Source: Actinomycetota bacterium (GTDB lineage: Bacteria > Actinomycetota > Actinomycetes > Nanopelagicales > Nanopelagicaceae). Taken from it: a stretch of DNA of 5,825 bases. The first letter of the stretch is position 1, and each line of letters begins with the position of its first letter. The stretch is taken from NCBI GenBank assembly GCA_947503395.1, contig CANNDP010000057.1, forward strand, positions 1-5,825, given 5' to 3'. The position numbers and the translations under genes are program-made. The notes below the pieces were generated by a model. The model made no database searches and had not been told where the DNA came from. It saw only the letters and a program-made list of their open reading frames with translations. This document shows, piece after piece, positions 1-5,825 of the stretch.

Positions 1-171
1 GTTGCTCCACTTGGTTGGATTAGTGAGCCCAGCATTACCTTAATTGATGAAGCTTTAAATGATTATCAAGCTATCTGGGCCGCCGCAGGTCATCCACATG
101 CAGTATTTCCAACTTCTTATCAAGAATTACTGCAGGCATCTGACGCTAAAGCTGCAAGAGTTGGTAATTAG
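1..171 (+). CDS. YbaK/EbsC-family aminoacyl-tRNA deacylase, C-terminal part
   Basis: This is the 3' end of a gene that begins before the window; 56 residues are readable before a TAG stop at 169-171. The tail contains the segment AAAGHPHAVFPTSYQELL, preceded by LIDEAL. This matches the C-terminal end of the YbaK/EbsC (prolyl-tRNA-editing-like) domain, where a GxPHxVFP-type segment followed by a short helix closes the fold. Family members are cytoplasmic and hydrolyse mischarged aminoacyl-tRNAs such as Cys-tRNA(Pro) or Ala-tRNA(Pro). The substrate here cannot be told because the catalytic lysine region lies upstream. Only 15 bases separate its stop from the next start, so it may be co-transcribed with the carotenoid genes, although its function seems unrelated. 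The family call is fairly secure; the specificity is unknown. Confidence 0.75.
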   Translation, partial: VAPLGWISEPSITLIDEALNDYQAIWAAAGHPHAVFPTSYQELLQASDAKAARVGN

Positions 172-186
172 AGTGAGAATTGCGCT

Positions 187-981
187 GTGAGCTCTCCGCT
201 ATATTTTGAAAAAAGTGGTGCGGGAGATCCCCTAGTTCTCATCCATGGCATGGGCTCTGCCAGCAATGCATTTAAACCTATTCGATCAACTTTAGATAAA
301 GACTATTTAGTTGTTACCCTTGATCTTCCGGGACATGGTAAGAGTTCTTATCAAAAAGGTGAATTGATGGATCCTCACTCTTTAGCACTTAGAGTTTTGG
401 AGGAGTTGAGCACAGCTTCAATTGATAAATTTCATCTTGCAGGTAACTCACTTGGTGGCTGGATTGCCATGGAGATGGCTGCAGTTGCTCCAGAAAGAGT
501 CAGATCTTTAGTCGGCATCGCACCTGCCGGGCTATGGCTCAATCCCTATAACGCTAGATACCCCGGAACAGCGCTAGCTCGATTTCTTGCAAGATACACG
601 GTAAAACTTGCGCCAACAGCGCTTCACTTCGAACTTGCTCGCAGGTTGGGTTTTGCTGATGTTAGCCCCCGCTGGAAAGAGTTCTCTTATGAATTATGTC
701 TTGATGCAGTAATTGCCATGGCTAGCGCAGAAGGTTACTACCCGGCTTGGGATGGCATGTTACTAAAGCGTTTTGATCGTCAGATATCTGATTTGATTCC
801 AGTGACAATTATTTTTGGTGATTCAGATAGAACTCTTCCTGAGACTAGCTGCCAGGAGAGATCGCTTGCGCCAAAGCATGCTAGATGGATTATTTTCTCT
901 GATACCGGCCATGCTCCGATGTGGGATAGTCCCCTAGATGTAATCGATGAAATCAAGAAAGTGGCAGGAGCAGCAAAATGA
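187..981 (+). CDS. alpha/beta-hydrolase fold protein in carotenoid operon
   Basis: The product is a 264-residue cytoplasmic-looking alpha/beta hydrolase with no signal peptide or clear membrane segment. Visible landmarks are the oxyanion-hole motif HGMG (20-23), DLPGHGKS (46-53), the nucleophile elbow GNSLGG (86-91, Ser88), a probable catalytic acid in FGDSD (210-214, Asp214 or Asp212) and the catalytic His242 in DTGHAP. The triad is therefore intact and the length is normal for the family. The start is GTG at 187; the GTG at 173 is out of frame, and no strong Shine-Dalgarno is visible. The gene ends in a 4-base ATGA overlap with the CrtA homologue, which implies translational coupling and a role tied to carotenoid tailoring. 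An esterase, thioesterase-like or acyl-transfer role on a carotenoid or its glycoside is possible but is inference only. The substrate cannot be predicted from the fold. Confidence 0.9.
   Translation: MSSPLYFEKSGAGDPLVLIHGMGSASNAFKPIRSTLDKDYLVVTLDLPGHGKSSYQKGELMDPHSLALRVLEELSTASIDKFHLAGNSLGGWIAMEMAAVAPERVRSLVGIAPAGLWLNPYNARYPGTALARFLARYTVKLAPTALHFELARRLGFADVSPRWKEFSYELCLDAVIAMASAEGYYPAWDGMLLKRFDRQISDLIPVTIIFGDSDRTLPETSCQERSLAPKHARWIIFSDTGHAPMWDSPLDVIDEIKKVAGAAK
966..970 (+). promoter_or_regulatory. ribosome binding site of the crtA-like gene
   Basis: AGGAG lies 7 bases upstream of the ATG at 978, inside the last codons of the hydrolase gene. It is the best Shine-Dalgarno on the + strand run and supports the choice of ATG 978, which overlaps the preceding stop codon. 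Confidence 0.7.
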
Positions 982-1637
982 TTTTGGTTTTCTTCTGGAA
1001 GATTAAAGCTCGCTACATCCCCTGGGCAATTCTGCATATGGGGCTAGATCGTCTTGCTCTTGCTAGAAGAAGTGATGTTAAATTCTGGAAGTTATTAGGA
1101 GCTGGAAAAGGTGAGACCTTCACCCCAAGGGATGCTGATGTTCTTCGCTGGGGATTGCTAGTTGTAGTTGAGCAAGACTCAGAGATTGCCAATTCAAAAA
1201 TCATTAAACGTTGGAACAAGAAATCTAATTCGCAATTTAGCGGCCAGCTATCTCCGATATCAATTAATGGCGCTTGGTCAAAGAAGAGCCCATTTGATCA
1301 GATTCCTAAAGCTAGCAGTGATTGGAGTGGAAAAATAGTTGCGATCACAAGAGCTAGGATTAAATGGCGTAAGAATTTTATTTTCTGGAGCTCAGTTCCC
1401 CCAGTTACGACAAGCCTTCATAGCTCACCAGGATTAATTTCTGCTATTGGAATCGGTGAAGCTCCAATTGGTCTGCAAGGCACTTTCTCTATCTGGGAAT
1501 CTGGCGAAGCAGTTAAGAATTTTGCCTACTCTGGCGCTGCTCATAGAGAGGCGATAAAGGCTACGCATCGCCATGCTTGGTATGCCGAGGAGATGTTTGC
1601 TCGCTTTGCCCTTATTAAATCTAATGGCTCGCTATAA
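978..1637 (+). CDS. crtA: CrtA-type (spheroidene monooxygenase-like) carotenoid oxygenase
   Basis: The 219-residue product carries the hallmarks of the CrtA family. These are MGLDRLALARR (21-31), FWKLLGAGKGETFTP (36-50, close to the FWKLFGSGTGEGFTP-like segment of purple-bacterial CrtA), GAWSKKSPF (98-106), VAITRARI (121-128), PGLISAIGIGEAPIGLQGTFSIW (151-173), FAYSGAAH (182-189) and a C-terminal RHAWYAEEMFARF (198-210). Characterised CrtA of Rhodobacter is an O2-dependent, haem-containing enzyme that oxidises C-2 of acyclic carotenoids such as spheroidene to the 2-keto form. His189, His197 and His199 are candidates for cofactor binding, by inference only. The protein is slightly shorter than purple-bacterial CrtA. 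The ATG overlaps the preceding TGA and has a good ribosome site. Family membership is solid. Whether the product is a 2-hydroxy or a 2-keto carotenoid is open. Confidence 0.85.
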   Translation: MILVFFWKIKARYIPWAILHMGLDRLALARRSDVKFWKLLGAGKGETFTPRDADVLRWGLLVVVEQDSEIANSKIIKRWNKKSNSQFSGQLSPISINGAWSKKSPFDQIPKASSDWSGKIVAITRARIKWRKNFIFWSSVPPVTTSLHSSPGLISAIGIGEAPIGLQGTFSIWESGEAVKNFAYSGAAHREAIKATHRHAWYAEEMFARFALIKSNGSL

Positions 1638-1651
1638 GGCACAATTAAGCC

Positions 1652-2458
1652 ATGTCTATTCGTAATTATCGCCCAAAGCCTGATTCCAGGCGCACGATAA
1701 CACCTTGGCGAAATTTTACGCTGGTTGCAGTATTAACTGTTGCTCTAGCTCTTCAACTCTCCTACCCATTAATTGACGGAGAGCGTCTTCGACTTGTAAC
1801 TATCGCAACTGTTTATTGGGCAGCAGGAGCGATGTTGCTCCACGCTCTCTTTGCTTATGGCCTAACTTATGCAATCAGATTTCTACTAATCACTTTTACC
1901 TATTCCCTATTAGTTGAACAAATTGGCATGCGAACTACCTGGCCATTTGGAAGTTATGAGTATTCGCCATCTCTTGGATATCAAATCTTTGACGTTCCAC
2001 TAGTTGTTCCATTTGCTTGGATCATGATGGCCCACTCAGTATTTATCGCAGCAAGAAGAGTTGCTCCGAACTTTGTCTTTTTAGTTGGTGGATATGGCCT
2101 TATGGCCTGGGACCTATTTCTTGATCCTCAGATGGTTTCAGCTGGAAGATGGAGTTGGGAGATAAGTGGCAGAAGTGTTCCATTTCAACCAGAAATTCCA
2201 CTCTCTAATACCTTTGGCTGGCTATTAACTGGAATGGGGTTGATGGCACTTCTCAATATCTTCCTACCTAAAGAGAGGCGCTCCCTTGGTTCAAGTAGAG
2301 CAGTTCCTGAGTTCTTTCTTGCCTGGAGTTGGATTGGCGGCATGGTGATTAACATTTTCCATTTCGATCGTCCCGGTGTGGCATTCCTTGGAGGATCAGC
2401 GCTAGGAGCGCTAGTTATCTGGTATTTCATCTCAGTTAAATACGGCCGCCGAGATTAA
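1652..2458 (+). CDS. cruF: CruF-type carotenoid 1,2-hydratase, multi-pass membrane protein
   Basis: The 268-residue integral membrane protein belongs to the CruF / bisanhydrobacterioruberin hydratase family (former DUF422). Key segments are EQIGMRTTWPFGSYEYSPSLG (89-109), DVPLVVPFAWIMM (114-126), WDLFLDPQMVSAGRWSW (153-169) and IPLSNTFGWLLTG (182-194). All are characteristic, including conserved acidic residues Glu89, Asp154 and Asp158. About seven hydrophobic helices are visible, roughly at 22-41, 50-74, 76-92, 113-134, 141-157, 188-205 and 219-236, with a last one near 242-261. Family members add water across the terminal 1,2 double bond of psi-end carotenoids to give a tertiary C-1 hydroxyl, as in myxol, deinoxanthin and bacterioruberin synthesis. 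The gene starts 14 bases after the crtA-like gene with no obvious Shine-Dalgarno, and is followed 6 bases later by the glycosyltransferase gene. Hydratase function is well supported by family; the substrate is not known. Confidence 0.88.
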   Translation: MSIRNYRPKPDSRRTITPWRNFTLVAVLTVALALQLSYPLIDGERLRLVTIATVYWAAGAMLLHALFAYGLTYAIRFLLITFTYSLLVEQIGMRTTWPFGSYEYSPSLGYQIFDVPLVVPFAWIMMAHSVFIAARRVAPNFVFLVGGYGLMAWDLFLDPQMVSAGRWSWEISGRSVPFQPEIPLSNTFGWLLTGMGLMALLNIFLPKERRSLGSSRAVPEFFLAWSWIGGMVINIFHFDRPGVAFLGGSALGALVIWYFISVKYGRRD

Positions 2459-2461
2459 GGA
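2457..2461 (+). promoter_or_regulatory. ribosome binding site of the glycosyltransferase gene
   Basis: AAGGA overlaps the cruF stop codon and sits only 3 bases before the ATG at 2465. The spacing is short, but it is the only purine-rich match near this start. Confidence 0.45.
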
Positions 2462-2464
2462 AAA

Positions 2465-3553
2465 ATGACTTTTCTATTGGATCTCTCTGCTTTTCTGATT
2501 GCAATTATGCTTCTTTTAGCGGTCTTTAATTTCTTTACGCTGAGAGTGGTTTCTAGCAAAGATAGTACCCCGATTGATCAATCAGTCTCTATTTTAATTC
2601 CTATGCGTAATGAAGCTGAAAATGTCATTGAGGTAATCACTCTTCTAAAAGAGCAGGCTAACTTAAGTAACTATGAAATTATCGCTCTAGATGACTCCTC
2701 AAGTGATAACACTAAAGAGCTATTACTTGGAGTGTCCCAAGACAACTTAAAAGTAATTGCGGGAAAAGAACTGGAAGAGGGCTGGCTAGGAAAGAACTAT
2801 GCCTGCTATCAATTAGCCGCAGCTGCAACGGGTGATTATTTGGTTTTTCTAGATGCTGATGTGAGACTTGATCCAAGGGCTGTAGCAAATACCATTGAAT
2901 CAATGAGAGCTTGGAATTGGGATTTCATCTCTGCCTATCCCCGACAGATTGCCCTAACATTTTTAGAACGGTTAACTCAACCTCTACTTCAATGGTCATG
3001 GTTTACAACTCTGCCACTTCGAATCACTCAAAAGTGGCCAAGACCATCAACTGTTGTCGCAAATGGTCAATTTATGGTGATAAAGCGTAAGGCTTACTTT
3101 GATTGCGATGGCCATAGAGGTGTTAAAGCAGAAGTCCTGGATGACCTGTTTCTTGCTAGAAATTTAGTCAGAGCTGGCGCAAGAGGCGGCGTTGCAGATG
3201 GATCAAGAGTTTCATACTGTCGAATGTATTCAAGTGCGAATCAGCTAATTGAAGGCTATACCAAGTCACAGTGGAGCGCTTTCGTAAATCCATTAGGGGC
3301 ACTTCTTGCAATTACTTTGCTAACTCTCACATCTATATTTCCCTTTATAGCTGGCCTAGCAGGAGAGCTCTCGGGTTGGTATCTCTACTTTGCAATTGTT
3401 ATAACAAGAGTATTAAGTGGGATAAAAACGAGAACGATTCCCAGTACTTCTCTTCTTCATCCCTTGAGCGCGCTTATCTGGATCTACTTAATAACGATTT
3501 CTTGGATGAAGAAGCATCGAGGCGAACTTTCTTGGCGCGGCAGGAAACTATGA
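2465..3553 (+). CDS. membrane-anchored family 2 glycosyltransferase, CruG-like
   Basis: The 362-residue product has an N-terminal membrane helix (about 7-29), a GT-A type family 2 catalytic domain (about 40-255) and three C-terminal hydrophobic segments (about 277-299, 305-319 and 331-348). Catalytic landmarks are SILIPMRNEAENV (42-54), the DDSSSDNT nucleotide-binding loop (76-83), GWLGKNYAC (106-114), the metal-binding DAD (130-132) and the acidic EVLDDLFLARNLVRAG segment (223-238) holding the probable catalytic base Asp226/Asp227. The C-terminal tail WRGRKL is also seen in this group. Layout and neighbours match CruG, which glycosylates the 2'-hydroxyl of myxol in cyanobacteria, and related carotenoid glycosyltransferases. 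The gene lies 6 bases after cruF and its stop overlaps the desaturase start by 4 bases. The GT2 call is firm. The carotenoid acceptor is inferred from context, and the sugar donor is unknown. Confidence 0.83.
   Translation: MTFLLDLSAFLIAIMLLLAVFNFFTLRVVSSKDSTPIDQSVSILIPMRNEAENVIEVITLLKEQANLSNYEIIALDDSSSDNTKELLLGVSQDNLKVIAGKELEEGWLGKNYACYQLAAAATGDYLVFLDADVRLDPRAVANTIESMRAWNWDFISAYPRQIALTFLERLTQPLLQWSWFTTLPLRITQKWPRPSTVVANGQFMVIKRKAYFDCDGHRGVKAEVLDDLFLARNLVRAGARGGVADGSRVSYCRMYSSANQLIEGYTKSQWSAFVNPLGALLAITLLTLTSIFPFIAGLAGELSGWYLYFAIVITRVLSGIKTRTIPSTSLLHPLSALIWIYLITISWMKKHRGELSWRGRKL
3542..3545 (+). promoter_or_regulatory. ribosome binding site of the desaturase gene
   Basis: AGGA is located 4 bases before the ATG at 3550, within the last codons of the glycosyltransferase gene. 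It supports starting the desaturase at the ATGA overlap rather than at the in-frame ATG at 3271 far inside the glycosyltransferase gene. Confidence 0.55.
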
Positions 3554-5067
3554 GCCATCACAGAGCTAGCAAAGTATCAAAATCCGTCATTGTAATTGGT
3601 GCCGGCATGGGTGGTATGGCAGCTGCTGCCCGCCTTGCAAAGCGTGGGCATAAAGTTAAAGTCTTTGAAGCAGCTTCTTTTGCTGGTGGAAAGTGTCGAA
3701 CTGAAGATATCTCAGGATTTTCATTTGATACTGGCCCTTCACTACTTACCCTTCCGGCTGTTTATCGAGATCTTTTTGTTAAAACAGGAAAGCGTTTAGA
3801 AAATCTCGTCCAACTAAACCCAGTTGATCCATCTTTTACATATATCTTTGATGATGGTAAGAGAGTAACTTTTCCAAATCTCTCACATAGCGGCACGGTC
3901 TTAGCCATTACCGAAAGCTTCGGAGCTCAGGCAGGAGATGCTTGGCATCAATTACTGACAAGAGCTGAGAAGATGTGGGGCGCATCAAGACAAGCTTTTG
4001 TTGAAAGTGAGCTCCGCTCCCCTTTTGCGATGCTAAAGAGTCCATCGCTTATCCGCGATTTAAAAACAATCGCTCCATTTACATCTCTTCGAGATTTAGT
4101 TAGAAGTTATACCGATAATGCCTACATTGGAAAGATAATTGATCGCTATGCCACCTATACCGGCTCCGATCCTAGAAAAGTCCCCGCAGTTCTTTTAACT
4201 ATTGCCTTTGTTGAGGAGGCCTTCGGCGCTTGGCATGTTAGCGGTGGAGTTGGCACGCTTGCTAAATCTCTTGAGTCTCGCATAAGTGATCTAGGAGTTG
4301 AGCTACATCTCAACACAAAAGTTGATCGAATCATCACTAAATCTGGGGTTGCAATTGGAGTTAGATTGGCTAATGGCCAAGTTCAAAATAGCGATGTAGT
4401 AATTGCCAACGCTGATGCAGATTTAGTCTATAACCAGCTCCTTGAAAAGAGTTCCAGAACTAGAAGTGCCCGTAACTCACTTAACAAAGCCACTGCATCA
4501 CTCTCTGGATTCTCACTTCTTCTTGGGCTACGTGGCTCATCTGAGCTTGGTCACCACACTGTATTTTTCCCTAAAGATTATGATGCTGAATTTGATTCCA
4601 TCTTTGAGAAGAAGATGCCTGTAGAAGATCCAGCTATCTATATCTGCAATCCAAATGACCCCAAGATGAAGCGAGCTGGAGTGGATGAGAGTTGGTCTGT
4701 ACTAATTAACGCCCCTCGCCACCAACCAAAAGATGGCTTTAATTGGGATGAGAAAAGCTCAAAGGAATATAGCCAGCACATTATTAATCTAATGGAGGCA
4801 AAGGGATTAGATATTCGCTCCCGAATTGAAGTTTTAGAATATAGATCTCCAGCAGATTTAGAGAGAAACGTTAACGCCCCTGGTGGCTCTATTTATGGGA
4901 CATCTAGCAATGGAGCAAGATCGGCCTTTTGGCGAGCGCGTAATCGTTCAAAGATTAAAAACTTATTCTTAGTTGGCGGTTCAACTCATCCTGGTGGAGG
5001 TCTACCTTTAGTTGGAATTAGCGCTGAGATTGTTGCAGAAGCGGTCGAAGAAACTTTAGAACAGTAA
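3550..5067 (+). CDS. crtD: CrtI/CrtD-family carotenoid desaturase, probably 3,4-desaturase
   Basis: The 505-residue FAD-dependent desaturase of the phytoene desaturase superfamily has normal length. The N-terminal dinucleotide-binding motif GAGMGG (17-22) ends with the acidic Glu40 in VFEAAS. AGGKCRT and FDTGPSLLTLP follow, as in CrtI-like enzymes. The C-terminal signature STHPGGGLPLVGISAEIV (478-495) closes the FAD site. In the middle, RYATYTGSDP (199-208) and VEEAFGAWHVSGG (221-233) resemble CrtD-type 1-hydroxycarotenoid 3,4-desaturases more than classical phytoene desaturases, which usually carry an F-rich segment there. With cruF next door, a CrtD role (introducing the 3,4 double bond in a 1-hydroxylated psi end) is the preferred reading. 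A CrtI-type lycopene-forming desaturase is the alternative. The open frame reaches back to an ATG at 3271, but the ATGA start at 3550 fits the family N-terminus and the operon pattern. The 3' end overlaps a convergent gene by 50 bp. Confidence 0.88.
   Translation: MSHHRASKVSKSVIVIGAGMGGMAAAARLAKRGHKVKVFEAASFAGGKCRTEDISGFSFDTGPSLLTLPAVYRDLFVKTGKRLENLVQLNPVDPSFTYIFDDGKRVTFPNLSHSGTVLAITESFGAQAGDAWHQLLTRAEKMWGASRQAFVESELRSPFAMLKSPSLIRDLKTIAPFTSLRDLVRSYTDNAYIGKIIDRYATYTGSDPRKVPAVLLTIAFVEEAFGAWHVSGGVGTLAKSLESRISDLGVELHLNTKVDRIITKSGVAIGVRLANGQVQNSDVVIANADADLVYNQLLEKSSRTRSARNSLNKATASLSGFSLLLGLRGSSELGHHTVFFPKDYDAEFDSIFEKKMPVEDPAIYICNPNDPKMKRAGVDESWSVLINAPRHQPKDGFNWDEKSSKEYSQHIINLMEAKGLDIRSRIEVLEYRSPADLERNVNAPGGSIYGTSSNGARSAFWRARNRSKIKNLFLVGGSTHPGGGLPLVGISAEIVAEAVEETLEQ
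5018..5067. other. convergent 50-bp overlap of two coding regions
   Basis: The last 50 bases of the desaturase gene (+) and of the phosphatidyltransferase gene (-) are the same DNA. The + frame ends in TAA at 5065-5067. The - frame ends in TAA read from 5020 to 5018. The + frame encodes the end of the FAD-domain helix (ISAEIVAEAVEETLEQ) and the - frame encodes a basic tail (VLKFLRPLLQQSQR). There is no space for a conventional terminator between the two transcription units. Confidence 0.85.
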
Positions 5068-5647
5068 ATAGAGAGATTACTTGAAGCACAGCCCAGATCT
5101 GAGAGAGCAGCGTTGCTAGATCCATATCAACCGCTCTTGCAACGAGAGCAATGAATAGAATGCTGGCTCTAATTGGACGCTCACCAATTGTCACAACCCC
5201 TAATTGAGTAACGCCAAGTGATGCCGCCCTTGAGCGCATATACTCTTGAAGAAATGCTGCAAGCCAAGCGATTAAGACCAGTTGATAGGGAGCTCCAAGT
5301 AGATAGAGGCTATAGGCCCAGAGCGCTTCAACAATTCGATCGATAAAGCCATCAAGTAGCGCTCCCCACCTACTCACCTTTCCCGTAAGTATTGCTAAGG
5401 ATCCATCAATGCCATCTGCAATTAAGGAGAAGACTAGAAGCGCCATAGCCCAATTACTTTCGATATTTGCTACCAAGCTAATACCTAGCAGTAAACCAAA
5501 GATAGAAAGAGAATTAGGGGTGACTCTTAAAACTGCTAGAGGTTTACAGAGCAGGAATGAAATTTCTAACCATGCTCTAACAATTCCCTTTATCTCTGCT
5601 CCGCCATGAAGGCTGGACCAGGAATTAAAGAATTCTATCTTCTTCAT
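5018..5647 (-). CDS. CDP-alcohol phosphatidyltransferase family membrane enzyme
   Basis: The 209-residue membrane protein carries the CDP-alcohol phosphatidyltransferase signature: Asp78, Asp81, Gly82, Ala85, Gly95, Asp99 and Asp103 fit D-x2-DG-x2-A-x-x8-G-x3-D-x3-D. The usual Arg after the Ala is Ile86 here. PNSLSIFGLLLG (44-55) upstream and YMRSRAASLGV plus GERPIR downstream are typical companions. Several hydrophobic helices fit the six-helix fold. The family transfers a phospho-alcohol group between CDP-linked and hydroxyl substrates in the inner membrane, giving lipids such as phosphatidylglycerophosphate or phosphatidylinositol phosphate. The specific product cannot be assigned. The ATG overlaps the metF stop (ATGA), so the two are probably one transcript. 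Its 3' end lies inside the desaturase gene on the opposite strand. Confidence 0.85.
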   Translation of the reverse strand: MKKIEFFNSWSSLHGGAEIKGIVRAWLEISFLLCKPLAVLRVTPNSLSIFGLLLGISLVANIESNWAMALLVFSLIADGIDGSLAILTGKVSRWGALLDGFIDRIVEALWAYSLYLLGAPYQLVLIAWLAAFLQEYMRSRAASLGVTQLGVVTIGERPIRASILFIALVARAVDMDLATLLSQIWAVLQVISLFTVLKFLRPLLQQSQR

Positions 5648-5825
5648 CTAAGTCCAATTCTCTTAATTATTTCAATCGTTGGAGCTGCGCTATTCATAGT
5701 ATAAAAATGTAGACCTGGTACTCCATAATCTAGAAGCTTTTTAGATAGCTCACTTGCAATATCTACACCGACTTTAACCACATCAGCTGGGGTATCCCCT
5801 GCTGCCTCAACTCTTCTTTGAATTT
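5644..5825 (-). CDS. metF: methylenetetrahydrofolate reductase MetF, C-terminal part
   Basis: The final 59 residues are readable before a TGA at 5646-5644; the gene starts beyond the window's right edge. The segment DYGVPGLHFYTMNSAAPTIEI is the classic C-terminal signature of MetF, which reduces 5,10-methylene-THF to 5-methyl-THF with FAD for methionine synthesis. The preceding ADVVKVGVDIASELSKKLL helix also fits. Its stop overlaps the start of the phosphatidyltransferase gene by 4 bases. In several actinobacteria (Corynebacterium, Mycobacterium) metF-like genes sit beside a polyprenyl or GGPP synthase gene, so carotenoid or isoprenoid genes nearby are not surprising. Confidence 0.93.
   Translation of the reverse strand, partial: IQRRVEAAGDTPADVVKVGVDIASELSKKLLDYGVPGLHFYTMNSAAPTIEIIKRIGLR

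Noticed and set aside
780..1219. Minus-strand open frames across the hydrolase/crtA region (780-1037 and 1013-1219)
   Set aside because: They lie antisense to strongly supported genes, show no recognisable motifs, and are explained as shadows of + strand coding.
1633..1651. TATAAG / CACAAT stretch before cruF as a possible -10 element for a leaderless start
   Set aside because: It coincides with the crtA stop codon, has no matching -35, and the 14-base gap is normal for an operon; too weak to call.
3271..3549. In-frame extension of the desaturase frame back to an ATG at 3271
   Set aside because: The extra 93 residues overlap the well-supported glycosyltransferase C-terminus in another frame, have no family resemblance, and a proper ATGA start with AGGA upstream exists at 3550.
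541..3575. Repeated GCTAGC / CTAG palindromes scattered through the window
   Set aside because: They occur in Ala-Ser, Leu-Ala and similar codon contexts at irregular spacing and look like codon-use effects rather than a site array.
5132..5150. Short inverted repeat GCTCT...AGAGC as a possible terminator after the desaturase gene
   Set aside because: It has a short stem, is not followed by a T-tract on either strand, and lies inside the phosphatidyltransferase coding region.

Overview
The window is a gene-dense, moderately low-GC stretch that looks like a streamlined actinobacterium, possibly a freshwater planktonic lineage of the acI / Nanopelagicales kind. This rests on protein resemblance, AT-leaning codon use (frequent TTA, AGA and ATT codons), almost no intergenic DNA and repeated ATGA start/stop overlaps. 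It is a judgement by eye, not a computed placement.

Layout. Positions 1-171 hold the 3' end of a YbaK/EbsC-type aminoacyl-tRNA deacylase gene (+). It is followed by a tight + strand run of five genes: an alpha/beta-hydrolase (187-981), a CrtA-type spheroidene monooxygenase homologue (978-1637), a CruF-type carotenoid 1,2-hydratase (1652-2458), a membrane-anchored family 2 glycosyltransferase resembling CruG (2465-3553) and a CrtI/CrtD-family carotenoid desaturase (3550-5067). From the other side, on the - strand, come the 3' end of metF (5644-5825) and a CDP-alcohol phosphatidyltransferase gene (5018-5647). That last gene ends 50 bp inside the 3' end of the desaturase gene.

How the genes work together. 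The five-gene run looks like a carotenoid end-group tailoring operon. CruF would add water to the 1,2 double bond of an acyclic psi end. The desaturase would introduce the 3,4 double bond (CrtD role) or other desaturations. The CrtA homologue would oxidise C-2. The CruG-like enzyme would attach a sugar to a hydroxyl on that end. The hydrolase has no assigned step. No phytoene synthase, GGPP synthase or cyclase gene is present, so the backbone must be made elsewhere. The combination of CrtA (best known in purple bacteria) with CruF/CruG (best known in cyanobacterial myxoxanthophyll synthesis) is the most interesting point. It suggests a polar, possibly glycosylated carotenoid whose exact structure cannot be read from sequence.

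No RNA genes, mobile elements, CRISPR arrays, convincing terminators or long repeats were seen. No gap without a gene exceeds about 20 bases.
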